Positions 1 to 7,809 of a stretch of DNA of 9,957 nucleotides are shown here, piece by piece. Position 1 is the first letter of the stretch. Each line of letters begins with the position of its first letter. The position numbers and the translations under genes are program-made. The notes under the pieces were generated by a model. It saw only the letters and a program-made list of their open reading frames with translations, did not search any database and was not told the origin of the DNA. Source of the DNA: Chloroflexota bacterium. Its GTDB lineage: Bacteria > Chloroflexota > Anaerolineae > Caldilineales > Caldilineaceae. The stretch lies in NCBI GenBank assembly GCA_003577005.1, contig QEUW01000293.1, forward strand, positions 1-9,957, read 5' to 3'.

Positions 1-1797
1 GCTTGGTTGGTGCCATTGGTCTCCCGCCAGCAACTGTCGGTATCGGGCAGTCCGGTCATCGACCGTGAGTGTCGGCGTCAAGGCCACCGCACCCATCCCC
101 AAGGGCTTACCCATGCCGAGTTTGTGATAGTAGTGCCTGCCAGCTTCTCCAGGCAACGCTAGCGCCCACAGCAGCGCCCCCAATTCCACATCACTAAGGT
201 TTTCAAAACGGATAGTAAAGTTGAATTCCACTCCGGGCTTTAGCGGGCGAACATAGGTCAATTGATCCGAGTGTTGGCGTTCTTTATCCGTGGCTGCCAG
301 ATCAGGTGTAGGACCTTTGTGCCAGTAGCGTTTGTAGCCACGAATCTGTGTCTCTGTAGGTGATGTACCATAGTGAGCCAGGCTACTCAATTGATCAGGA
401 TTATGCTGGTGTTCTCGATCCTGCACCAGATAATGTTGGAAGGTAGTGGGTTTGGGACTCGACAGCGTATGCAATGCAACAGGGCTCTCTTGTAGCCAGA
501 GACCGTTCTGGGCAGCGACAAAGCGCGCGTCACTAAAAGAGACGCGCCCGGCCCGTTGGCCCTTGAGAGAGGTTATACCATCCTCCACCCATCCAAAAAT
601 TGCTTCGACCAGGTCTGGCTCATCACCGGTGCGTAGTGCAGTGGGGACAAAGTCCAGTGGCGTGCTGGCCCGCTCCTGACCGGAGACTTGCAAGCGCGCC
701 GGGACTCGGAAGTTGGGCGTATGTCCAAACCAGCGGACGTATTCTTGCCTCTGGCCACGCCCATCTCGCTTTGCTTCAGTCACGAAAAAGACGGGTTTGC
801 CGTCGCCCAGACAGCCAAAGGAGCCATCCTCATTCCAGTCCGTAAGTTGTTCGCGTTGGAAATCAGTCAGGCTTGCCTTGTAAGCGCGAATGACTTCCGG
901 TTCAATTGGAATCGGTTGCTGATTCCGATTCGGCGCCAGAATCAAGGCATGGTGCTTGCGCGGCGAGGGTTTGTCATCGGTCGTTTCTTTCATGTTGCCA
1001 GAACAAACCAGTACACCCGCATATTTCCGAGCGGTATCGCGTTCGTCATAGCTACGTAATTGAACCACGCGCACCCCGCGGCTCATAGGCTCGACATTAA
1101 ATCGAACCGGATAGAAGCCAGGACGATAGTTTGGATTGTTCAAGCGCCGAAAGCCCCGAACAGCATTGCGTTCAATATCATCTTCTTTGACGCGCAAAAA
1201 GCTGGATTGCTCGCCTCCCAGCCTGAGATCAGCAGGGGTTAGGGCTGGCTGAATCGACCAGGCGTCACGGCGGGCATCATAATTGAGGTAGCCTGCTCGC
1301 ACATTGCGAGTGAACCGACCAATGATTTCGTCATAGGGTTGGCTCAGCGGGTCGGTGCGCGCCGCTGCGACGGCGCGGAAGGTAAAGGCCGGCTGGTCTG
1401 CCACCCAACGCACATGGCCGTGAGCGATGATCTCCAACACGCTGCGTACCATGCCGCGCAGGCTGCTTCCCGGGATCAGCGGTTTGTCGGCCTCCACCTG
1501 AAAAAACTCAGCGTAGTAGCGTTTGGCCTCATCATCAAGATGCAACCGATCCATTTGTTCTGTCCATCGCGCCCACCACTGGGGTGATACGGCCCGGCGG
1601 GTATACAATGGCGACTGAGTTACCAAACGGCACTCGATTTGTCCAGTCAAGCGCCCAGCATGATAGCGATCATGAGTGGGCAAGCTTGCCAGATCCTGGT
1701 CGGCGCGCGCAACTTTTTCGGGCAACGGGACAAAATTGTACGGCGCACGAGCCCGCCGATTGGGGCGATCCGGATCACTATGTCGTGGATTGCTCAT
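1..1797 (-). CDS. TIGR03986-type CRISPR RAMP protein (Cas7 with large insertion), 3' end cut by window edge
   Basis: I translated this frame by hand from ATG at 1797 to base 1: all 599 codons are open and no stop is reached, so the C-terminus is missing. The start follows a GGAGG at 1802-1806, four bases upstream, and lies 19 bases after the csx19 stop. After a basic N-terminus (about residues 1-19) come YNFVPLPE (20-27), LPTHDRYH (39-46), an SPLYTR strand (62-67) and IPGSSLRG (108-115), the usual N-terminal RAMP pattern. A long middle region carries IRGYKRYWHK (485-494), WFGHTPNF (356-363) and FGWVEDG (401-407). The glycine-rich RAMP loop is near the visible end, HKLGMGKPLGMG (558-569). These motifs and the great length match the TIGR03986 family seen in type III-D loci. 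Its likely role is a Cas7-like subunit of the crRNA-bound effector with an inserted domain. The family call is from recalled motifs; the structural role is inferred by analogy with the Cas7-insertion subunit of type III-Dv complexes. Confidence 0.88.
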   Translation of the reverse strand, partial: MSNPRHSDPDRPNRRARAPYNFVPLPEKVARADQDLASLPTHDRYHAGRLTGQIECRLVTQSPLYTRRAVSPQWWARWTEQMDRLHLDDEAKRYYAEFFQVEADKPLIPGSSLRGMVRSVLEIIAHGHVRWVADQPAFTFRAVAAARTDPLSQPYDEIIGRFTRNVRAGYLNYDARRDAWSIQPALTPADLRLGGEQSSFLRVKEDDIERNAVRGFRRLNNPNYRPGFYPVRFNVEPMSRGVRVVQLRSYDERDTARKYAGVLVCSGNMKETTDDKPSPRKHHALILAPNRNQQPIPIEPEVIRAYKASLTDFQREQLTDWNEDGSFGCLGDGKPVFFVTEAKRDGRGQRQEYVRWFGHTPNFRVPARLQVSGQERASTPLDFVPTALRTGDEPDLVEAIFGWVEDGITSLKGQRAGRVSFSDARFVAAQNGLWLQESPVALHTLSSPKPTTFQHYLVQDREHQHNPDQLSSLAHYGTSPTETQIRGYKRYWHKGPTPDLAATDKERQHSDQLTYVRPLKPGVEFNFTIRFENLSDVELGALLWALALPGEAGRHYYHKLGMGKPLGMGAVALTPTLTVDDRTARYRQLLAGDQWHQPS

Positions 1798-1816
1798 CTC
1801 TCCTCCGTTGCTCAAA

Positions 1817-2455
1817 TTATGACCGGGACACAACCTGCAAGCGAACCAACCGGGTCATCGGAATAAAGGCTTGTCCAGTCTGTAGGTCATAGTCGATGTA
1901 GTGACGGGTGCAAAGCCGAACAGGCCGATAGCGTAAATTACCACGCTGGTTGCCCAACACCTGATCCGGCACTTCCACCGGTGGTGCGTGGCGCAGCCCC
2001 TCACGACCATCGACCATCATCGTAAAGCCCCGCTGTCGCTGCACAGCATTGCTGTCTTTTTTCACGATCTGCGTTCCCCACAGATGATGACATTCGTCAA
2101 AAGCTTCGCCTATGCCTGGTTGGTCGCTGATCCGACAGGCTTGGAAGCCGTCGTCGATGCGCCAGAGCCGAACTTCGGCCTGTTCGCCAAACAGGCGTGC
2201 TTCTTGCAGAGTGTTCAACTGCAACGAGGGCACATCATCACCAAAGATTTCGTTCGCCAGGAGCAGGCGACCCTCCTCCGCTCTACCCCAGATCACCCCG
2301 ACCTCGCTATGCGTCAGTAGCCAGGCCTGGGAGCCGACGCTAGGTTGTTGCTCAAACCAGGCAATCAGGTTCTGTGCCAACGTGTCCACTGACACTGGGG
2401 CTGTCTGAAAGCTCGTTTGTCGCAGTTGCCGGATCGTCTGATTCATTGGATTCAT
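1817..2455 (-). CDS. csx19: Csx19, accessory subunit of type III-D effector
   Basis: The product is a 212-residue soluble protein with no signal peptide or membrane segment. Motifs I associate with Csx19 (TIGR03984) appear in the expected order: VIWGR (54-58), LQEARLFGE (83-91), LWGTQ (125-129), DGREGLRHA (149-157) and HYIDYD (185-190) near the C-terminus. The ATG at 2455 overlaps the stop of the upstream double-Cas7 gene as ATGA. A second in-frame ATG three codons later (2446) is possible, but a GGAG element sits 8-9 bases before the first. Csx19 is a non-RAMP protein found almost only in type III-D loci and reported as a subunit of the III-Dv complex. Its biochemical function is poorly known, so no activity is assigned. 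Its position between two RAMP genes in one operon fits a structural role in the complex. Confidence 0.85.
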   Translation of the reverse strand: MNPMNQTIRQLRQTSFQTAPVSVDTLAQNLIAWFEQQPSVGSQAWLLTHSEVGVIWGRAEEGRLLLANEIFGDDVPSLQLNTLQEARLFGEQAEVRLWRIDDGFQACRISDQPGIGEAFDECHHLWGTQIVKKDSNAVQRQRGFTMMVDGREGLRHAPPVEVPDQVLGNQRGNLRYRPVRLCTRHYIDYDLQTGQAFIPMTRLVRLQVVSRS

Positions 2456-3873
2456 GCTCGCTTCTCCACAAAGGCTTTGACGTATGCTTCAAGTGTGGCC
2501 GGCGTACCCCCGGTGATCGCTAACCGGCCTGTCTTGTCGGTGGTGATGGTCCAACTGGTGGTCTTGACCGTCAGGGTGGCGCGCTCACCCTTGAGCTGCC
2601 CACGACCGATGTTGCTACCACCACCCAATGGTAGATCCCCAGTCCAGAGATCTTTGAGCAGCAAGAGCAAAAGTCCAATTTCTTCATCTTTGGGTTGTGG
2701 TAAGGCCAGTCGAACGGTGACCCGCGTGGCGCTCTGGCCGAAGACCGGTTCTTCGGCAAAGAGCGCCCCTGGATAGGAGCCGCCGGTAAAGCGGTCGATC
2801 TTCACCCGGCTCTGGATTAGCGAAAGTGGCTGTTGGATCACGCTTTCCTGCACCCAGAGCCGGCTGGCTGTCCATTGTTTTTCCTTGGGATCACGCCGCT
2901 GGCTTCTGTCGATTTCTTCAGGGAGACGTTTTCCAAAGAGTTCATCGACGATCTGCTCGCTGGGTTTGCCCAGCGCATTGGCGATGCGGATGGCTCGCGC
3001 CCGCAAGGCACCGGCCAGGCTGGTGCCACTTAGCACCGGTACGGCGGTTGCGTCTTGCCCAGAACCACGCCGCGAATGCAGATGCACAAACTCAGCGCCA
3101 CCGCTGTCGGGCTCTGAGCGAATCAAGAGTGAGCCATCCAACATAAAGGTAGCTTCGAGCCGGCAACCTTCATGATCGACCGGAACGGCTGCGGCACCGA
3201 GTAATTCGACGATAGACTGCTGGCTGTTAGCCACAGGGGCAGCAGAGTCAACCGGTTGATAGCGCAGCCATTCAATCAAACCCTGTGGCGTCGTCATGTC
3301 AAAACGCTGCACCTGCCAATGACTGGCCCGGCAGCGTCCAAAGCCTCGCCGCTTGCGTTTGCCCAAGTGGATCGCACCTTGTTCCAGTCCTTGCAAGGCA
3401 TAGGCAAAGTGGTTAAACAACTCCTCGCGGCTGCCGCGTTTGGGGACAAGCAACTCAAATGACAGAGGGAAGGTTGTTCCCGCCGCGAGCAGTTCAATAT
3501 CGTATTTTTTGTCATCTGCCGCTGTGCGTGTCTTTGGATCAATTGCAACTCCATCACGCACTTCTGTGACCGGTAGCATCCCCAGCGCATCGTCAATAAT
3601 GACCAGGCTCTCGACACTGCGAGAACCTTGGGCATCGCCAAAGAGCCGTTGGGACACACGCGGGGCAACCTGACGCACATAATTACGGAGCGCGCCGGCC
3701 AGCGCAGTGCCGGTCAAGAGTGCCCGCCCCTCCAATGCATCTAAGTGCAAGGGCATATCTAATAAGCCGCCGCCATCGCCATTGCCGACATGCGTAGGAG
3801 TTTCCAACGTCAACTGCCCAGTGACAATCAGCCGTTCACGCAATTCCCGGTTTTTTAACCATTTGCCACTCAT
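2452..3873 (-). CDS. Tandem double-Cas7 (Csm3-like) RAMP fusion protein
   Basis: This 473-residue protein contains two RAMP/Cas7 modules in a row. Module 1 (about 14-205) has a glycine-rich start with GGGLLDMPLH (34-43), where D39 fits the RNA-cleaving Asp of Csm3. It continues with LLTGTALAGALR (52-63), a thumb-like segment VAIDPKTRTA (109-118) and the glycine loop GKRKRRGFGR (171-180). Module 2 (about 236-440) repeats the order: GGAEFVHLH (258-266), VLSGTSLAGALR (280-291), VKIDRFTGG (357-365) and LGGGSNIGRG (416-425). A Glu (E261) stands where the catalytic Asp would be in module 2. The start at 3873 overlaps the csx10 stop as ATGA, with AGGAGG at 3881-3886 seven bases upstream. The layout matches the Cas7-2x subunit described for type III-Dv. 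The inferred role is two adjacent backbone subunits holding crRNA and target RNA, with at most one canonical cleavage site. Confidence 0.88.
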   Translation of the reverse strand: MSGKWLKNRELRERLIVTGQLTLETPTHVGNGDGGGLLDMPLHLDALEGRALLTGTALAGALRNYVRQVAPRVSQRLFGDAQGSRSVESLVIIDDALGMLPVTEVRDGVAIDPKTRTAADDKKYDIELLAAGTTFPLSFELLVPKRGSREELFNHFAYALQGLEQGAIHLGKRKRRGFGRCRASHWQVQRFDMTTPQGLIEWLRYQPVDSAAPVANSQQSIVELLGAAAVPVDHEGCRLEATFMLDGSLLIRSEPDSGGAEFVHLHSRRGSGQDATAVPVLSGTSLAGALRARAIRIANALGKPSEQIVDELFGKRLPEEIDRSQRRDPKEKQWTASRLWVQESVIQQPLSLIQSRVKIDRFTGGSYPGALFAEEPVFGQSATRVTVRLALPQPKDEEIGLLLLLLKDLWTGDLPLGGGSNIGRGQLKGERATLTVKTTSWTITTDKTGRLAITGGTPATLEAYVKAFVEKRA

Positions 3874-5420
3874 TGGGTTGCCTCCTGCTGGTTGCGCTTC
3901 TGGGCCACGTTACAAACCCCGTCGATCAGCCGCGCCATATATTCGAGCTTGAGTGCATCGCTCTCCCGCGCTTCGACTGTGCCAAGCCGCGGTCGCCCGC
4001 TGATGATCGTGAACTGATCCGTCCACAACTTATCGTTTTGCCAGCCGTTTTCGAGCCAATCGTAGACCGTACTTGTCCCGATCATGGCCCTGGTCAACTG
4101 ATTCCGAGCGATGGGTTTCAGATTTTTCAGAAAATCGGTAAAGACTTGGCGTTGACCACTACGCCAAGCCCGGCGCACAGCAATACGGATGCGCGACAAC
4201 TGGCTATTCACCAACTGCTCATCACCTTTGGGTTGCTTGATTGCAAGGGCGGGATCGGCTACATTCTCGATCAACCGGCGATCCAGTACCGTGCGAAAGA
4301 GCCGTTGCACCATCTGCTGCATCAATTCTGGTGCTTTGTCTGTTTGTTCAGTGCTAGACGGTCGGGAGAGGGTGACAGGAACAGGTAACCGACCGCGCAA
4401 TTTGCGTTGCCCTTGCCAGTTGAGCGCAACCCGGCCAAAGCCTTCAACCCGCCGTTCACCGATGCCAGTTTGGACGAGCCGTTCTACTTCAGTGCGTACC
4501 TCTACTGTGTTCTCGACACAAAAAACGCTACCAGCACGCACCGTTGGGCGTTGCACTAGCGGCAGACCCCAATGACGATTGAACCCACCGGCAACACCTG
4601 TGTCGATAAAGCTATGCTCGCGCACAAGTGTCAACCCCAGCGCTGTACCGAGGTCCGTAGTTGGCTGGCCGGTTGCATCGCGTAAAATGGCGTCACTCAA
4701 TAGCGTGACAATCAGTCGCTCATTGGACTGTCCCGAGGAAGGAGTATACTCGCGCCAGTCTGCGACAATATCCAAATCACGCACTTGCACGCGGCCATAG
4801 CCTGCGCTGCGTGAGCGCCCGATTTGCAGGTCACCTGTGTTGAACAGCGGTGCAATCTCGTTTTCAAGTAGGTTGGTATCAGCACAGAGAATTGCACCGG
4901 TAAAACGTTCACCGGCGGCCAACGCATCATACCGAAAGACAGTGCTGTCACCCTCTCGTTTGATAAAGCGTTCTTCACTAGCATTATGCAGGCCAATGCG
5001 GAGGGTCGGGGAGAATAGGGTCGCCTCATTCGCATCCAGTGTGCAGTAGACGCTGCCGGGCGAAGTCGGACTGTCAAGCTCAGGGTCACGCTTTACGGCA
5101 AAGTCGTAAATGTCCTCATTTGCCCAGTCATCTTTGGCAACGCGCCAGGAACGTGGGCGCGGGAGCATCCGTCTGCCTTTTCCGTCCACTGGATAGGCGT
5201 TGAGGTAGGTCACAGCGCCATCGAAGAAGAGGTGCGTGGCTGGGTCTTCAACGGTGTGGGTGATGGTTTTGCCACTGTCCAAATAGCGTTGTACGACCAG
5301 TCCACGCAGCACACTACCAGGCAGGTAGAGGAGCGACTTGGCACTGTTCTCTTCTCCGGTGTCCACGCTGGCGATCAACACAGGTTCAAGGAGCTGAATA
5401 TGAAAGATCAATGCATTCAT
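3870..5420 (-). CDS. csx10: Csx10, type III-D RAMP (Cas5-like) with helical C-terminal extension
   Basis: With the start at ATG 5420 the product is 516 residues. This start is preferred over an in-frame start 18 bases upstream because it forms an ATGA overlap with the cas7 stop and has AGAGGTG five bases before it. The opening (FHIQLLEPVLIAS, then AKSLLYLPGSVLRG at 27-40) is characteristic of Csx10. Two glycine-rich RAMP loops are visible, QIGRSRSAGYGR (199-210) and GIGERRVEGFGR (319-330), so the first 340 residues hold two ferredoxin-like RAMP modules. A Pro/Ser/Thr linker (about 341-362) leads to a charged, mostly helical segment (363-510) with no RAMP motifs. Csx10 is the Cas5-group subunit of type III-D and should sit at the 5' handle of the crRNA. 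The helical tail could supply the Cas11 small-subunit function, as no cas11 gene is seen here; that is inference. Confidence 0.9.
   Translation of the reverse strand: MNALIFHIQLLEPVLIASVDTGEENSAKSLLYLPGSVLRGLVVQRYLDSGKTITHTVEDPATHLFFDGAVTYLNAYPVDGKGRRMLPRPRSWRVAKDDWANEDIYDFAVKRDPELDSPTSPGSVYCTLDANEATLFSPTLRIGLHNASEERFIKREGDSTVFRYDALAAGERFTGAILCADTNLLENEIAPLFNTGDLQIGRSRSAGYGRVQVRDLDIVADWREYTPSSGQSNERLIVTLLSDAILRDATGQPTTDLGTALGLTLVREHSFIDTGVAGGFNRHWGLPLVQRPTVRAGSVFCVENTVEVRTEVERLVQTGIGERRVEGFGRVALNWQGQRKLRGRLPVPVTLSRPSSTEQTDKAPELMQQMVQRLFRTVLDRRLIENVADPALAIKQPKGDEQLVNSQLSRIRIAVRRAWRSGQRQVFTDFLKNLKPIARNQLTRAMIGTSTVYDWLENGWQNDKLWTDQFTIISGRPRLGTVEARESDALKLEYMARLIDGVCNVAQKRNQQEATQ
3881..3886 (-). 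promoter_or_regulatory. Strong Shine-Dalgarno (AGGAGG) for the double-Cas7 gene
   Basis: A perfect AGGAGG on the minus strand lies seven bases before ATG 3873, inside the end of csx10. It is the best match to the consensus in the operon, which may favour production of this two-subunit fusion. Confidence 0.6.
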
Positions 5421-6100
5421 TGGAGCACCTCTTGGCAAAACCGGTCAAAATAGCGGTCTGTCAGCAGAGTCTGGGTGTGATCCCGCAGCTCTACCTGGTA
5501 GAGCAGACCATGTCCCCGGTTGCGACCGGTGCCGACGCGTCGAAATGCCTTGACACAGGCAGCAAACAGGGTCAAACAGTCTTCCGTTTCAGCAGCGGAT
5601 AGGCTTTGATCCATCAACACAAGAGAGGCGGCAAAGGGTGTCTCGCGGACAATCAACCGGATCGTCCGCAGTGTCGCTTCATCTGGCACACCCGTTTCAT
5701 CCATCGCGGTCTGACGGCGCACAGTGGTCAGCGATGTCAGTACATCTGTGCGGGAGAAGGTGGCCCCAGGCGTCTGTAGTGCATCAACAATGGCCCCATG
5801 CAGCGGTGTGGGCAAGGTGGCGTCCCCAATCCGTAGCCGCGCCCCAGCTTGCTGATCGCTGCCCGGCCAGCCAAATAACAGATGGGCGATCTTGCCCCAT
5901 CGCTCGTACAGTGGTCGCGGGAGCGCCGCTAGAATATCGGCGCATTCGTTGACCAGAATGCCCTTGATCGCCCGTCCGCCGAGATAGGGACAGCCAAAAT
6001 CATCATGTTGCACCTCTTGATCGAGCAGCCCTGCCACCCCTTCGCCACGGCCAAAGGCGGCGTCGCTTTTGAGTTTGAAGGTCAGCCAGTAATTGCTCAC
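5417..6100 (-). CDS. cas7: Cas7 family RAMP (Csm3-like), single domain
   Basis: This compact 227-residue RAMP begins with GTG at 6100, which overlaps the cas10 stop as GTGA; GAGG lies seven bases upstream. It shows the Csm3 order: a short first strand, a loop with FGRGEGVAGLLDQEV (16-30) in which D27 fits the catalytic Asp of Csm3, YLGGRAIKG (39-47) in place of the usual PGSSLKG, LFG (75-77), a thumb segment TTVRRQTAMDETG (125-137) and the C-terminal glycine loop RRVGTGRNRGHG (187-198). Cas7 proteins line the crRNA, kink it at regular intervals with the thumb and, when the loop Asp is present, cut the bound target RNA. All these elements are present, so it is probably an active backbone subunit. 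Cmr4-like naming is possible, but the neighbours place it in type III-D. Confidence 0.88.
   Translation of the reverse strand: MSNYWLTFKLKSDAAFGRGEGVAGLLDQEVQHDDFGCPYLGGRAIKGILVNECADILAALPRPLYERWGKIAHLLFGWPGSDQQAGARLRIGDATLPTPLHGAIVDALQTPGATFSRTDVLTSLTTVRRQTAMDETGVPDEATLRTIRLIVRETPFAASLVLMDQSLSAAETEDCLTLFAACVKAFRRVGTGRNRGHGLLYQVELRDHTQTLLTDRYFDRFCQEVLQ
5426..5432 (-). promoter_or_regulatory. Ribosome binding site that fixes the csx10 start
   Basis: Reading on the minus strand, AGAGGTG ends five bases before ATG at 5420. The in-frame start at 5438 lies upstream of this element and has no comparable purine run in front of it. The site lies inside the last codons of cas7, consistent with coupled translation through the ATGA overlap. 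Confidence 0.6.
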
Positions 6101-7800
6101 GCGTGCGCCTCGCTTTCTTCCAGTTCAACCCAAAAATCAAGCGCCTCAATGGCATCGAAATAGCCACACTCGCCGCCCTTCCAACCGCGCAGCATCATGT
6201 CTTCACCGTCAGGAATAGCGGGCAAGGTTTTTATGTCGTTGAGTAGCCGGAAAAGCTCTACAGCACGTGAACCTTTACGCAATACTTCACGCAGGTCGAT
6301 CACTTTGTTGCGACGGTTGCGCCAGGTGTCACCGCCTGTAAACTCGCTTAATACGTTGCGGAAGGTGCGCCAGGTGCGCCAATCCAAGTCGGGCTGATTG
6401 AGGCGCAATGGGCGCATCAGTAGATCACCAGGGCGAGCCGACCGATTGGGTTCCCCGTCACTCGTGTATTCGCGTTCACGCACTTCATCCAACCCTAGCA
6501 TTAGACCACTGACAGCAAAATGCCAGTCAAACGCCGTTATACCTTCATCCTCGTTGGCAGCTACTTGCCAATCTTTGAGCGCAGCCTTGGCTGATTTGCA
6601 GAGGCTCTCTGCCAGGTCATAGGCCCGTGCAAAGGGGAAATGGCTATGCACTACGGCTACTCCGGCGCGACAATGCGCCTTTTCCCCATCACTCAGTTCC
6701 TGGCTTGAAAAGTTCTGCAAGTAATAGGCTGTCAACACCAACCCCAATCGCCCATCACAGACGAAGGTGACATCGTCGCCACCAAAGACGAGGGGACGAA
6801 ACGGAAGTGGCAACCTGCCATCATTGCTTGTGCCCGGTTTGAGTCGGATTGGCCCTATAAAATGACCTGTCCGTTCAACACCCTCTTGGTCAACAAATGA
6901 CTTTTCTTTGACGTTCCACTTGAGCAAGTCAACGGTTGCCTGGAGTGAAGTCAGCGAAGCCTGCTCTACCGAACGGGAAAAGTTGCGGATAGCTTGGATA
7001 TAGGCGCGGCTCTGGCTCGGTTGCGGATAAGTTTCGCTGATCCGCTCGACCCGTTTGCCCATGCGGTTGCCATCGACGTGGATAACTGCAATATAACTGG
7101 ATTCGCCTTCAGTTCGACCCAGGGCTTCAAAGTCTCGTGGCGGTTTATAATCACCAAAATCTATTAAGGTGCAGAGTCTTGTATAGGCAGTTGGCCTATC
7201 GGCCGGCCAACTATATTCATGATGCACTTTAAACCAGGCTCCGGCGGCTACTGGCCGACCGTCCTGATCATTTCGGTCGTACGCCACTGCGGGCAGTCCG
7301 GTGAAGACACATTTGGCGGTAACACCAAGCCCCAGTTGTTGACTAATCTCTGGGCGGATCTGCTTGCGCAAGCCAAGTTGTTTAATGGTGCAGGCAACTA
7401 CCCCTTCTTTGCCCCCCAAGGATTTGGTTCCCCAGTCGAAGTTCTGGTGTTCGACCGTGATTTGTAGTCCGGGTGCGTCCAGCAGGATCTGTCTTGTCAA
7501 TTGCCGTGTAAAGGTGATGGCTAACTCCTGATTGGCAAAGACAATCACCGCATTGCCACCACCGGCGTAAATCAACTCTGCGTCGAGGTCACCTGCTTCA
7601 ATTCTTTTTTGATCATCAAAGTCCAGCCGTTCGTCTACCAGCTCAACATTCCGCCGCACTGGCAATGCTTCGACTAACCAGCGGCGTGTGGCGCAATCGG
7701 CCAGAAATGAAGCCCCCGCATTTTGGCTCAGATTATTGGTGCTAAACATGTAATCTTGAACGCCGCCGGTATCCACGACGGTGAGTGTATAGGTTGTCAT
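6097..7800 (-). CDS. cas10: Cas10, compact GGDD palm protein without HD domain
   Basis: This is the large subunit of the effector, 567 residues. The start at 7800 follows AAGGAG, which overlaps the stop codon of the CARF gene. The N-terminal motif GGVQDYMFSTNNLSQNAGA (12-30) and YAGGGNAVIVF (78-88) mark the first palm-like domain. AVIHVDGNRMGK (238-249) opens the second palm, with D243 as the likely first metal ligand, and VFGGDDVTF (338-346) gives the cyclase motif G340-G341-D342-D343 (bases 6772-6783). RAGVAVVHSHFPF (378-390) and the following helix are typical of Cas10, and the tail is helical. No His-Asp pair of an HD nuclease is found and there is no N-terminal extension to hold one; no clear CxxC zinc pair is seen. 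The protein should therefore make cyclic oligoadenylate on target RNA binding but not cut DNA by an HD site. The intact GGDD fits the CARF gene directly upstream. Confidence 0.92.
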   Translation of the reverse strand: MTTYTLTVVDTGGVQDYMFSTNNLSQNAGASFLADCATRRWLVEALPVRRNVELVDERLDFDDQKRIEAGDLDAELIYAGGGNAVIVFANQELAITFTRQLTRQILLDAPGLQITVEHQNFDWGTKSLGGKEGVVACTIKQLGLRKQIRPEISQQLGLGVTAKCVFTGLPAVAYDRNDQDGRPVAAGAWFKVHHEYSWPADRPTAYTRLCTLIDFGDYKPPRDFEALGRTEGESSYIAVIHVDGNRMGKRVERISETYPQPSQSRAYIQAIRNFSRSVEQASLTSLQATVDLLKWNVKEKSFVDQEGVERTGHFIGPIRLKPGTSNDGRLPLPFRPLVFGGDDVTFVCDGRLGLVLTAYYLQNFSSQELSDGEKAHCRAGVAVVHSHFPFARAYDLAESLCKSAKAALKDWQVAANEDEGITAFDWHFAVSGLMLGLDEVREREYTSDGEPNRSARPGDLLMRPLRLNQPDLDWRTWRTFRNVLSEFTGGDTWRNRRNKVIDLREVLRKGSRAVELFRLLNDIKTLPAIPDGEDMMLRGWKGGECGYFDAIEALDFWVELEESEAHA

Positions 7801-7809
7801 GGCGCTCCT

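Noticed and set aside
909..931. Inverted repeat GAATCGG/CCGATTC with a 9-base loop
   Set aside because: It lies well inside a coding region, has only 7-base arms and no U-tract, so chance is the simplest explanation.
446..1587. Several plus-strand open frames of 60-123 codons in this stretch
   Set aside because: They lie antisense to the continuous minus-strand RAMP frame, which has clear family motifs; their products show no recognisable content and no ribosome binding sites.
5421..5438. Longer N-terminus for Csx10 starting at 5438
   Set aside because: The start at 5420 has an AGAGGTG element and the ATGA overlap seen at the other junctions; the additional six residues match nothing in the family.
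2826..5602. Plus-strand open frames of up to 171 codons opposite the RAMP genes
   Set aside because: They are shadows of csx10, cas7 and the double-Cas7 gene, with Arg/Ser/Pro-rich compositions typical of antisense translation.
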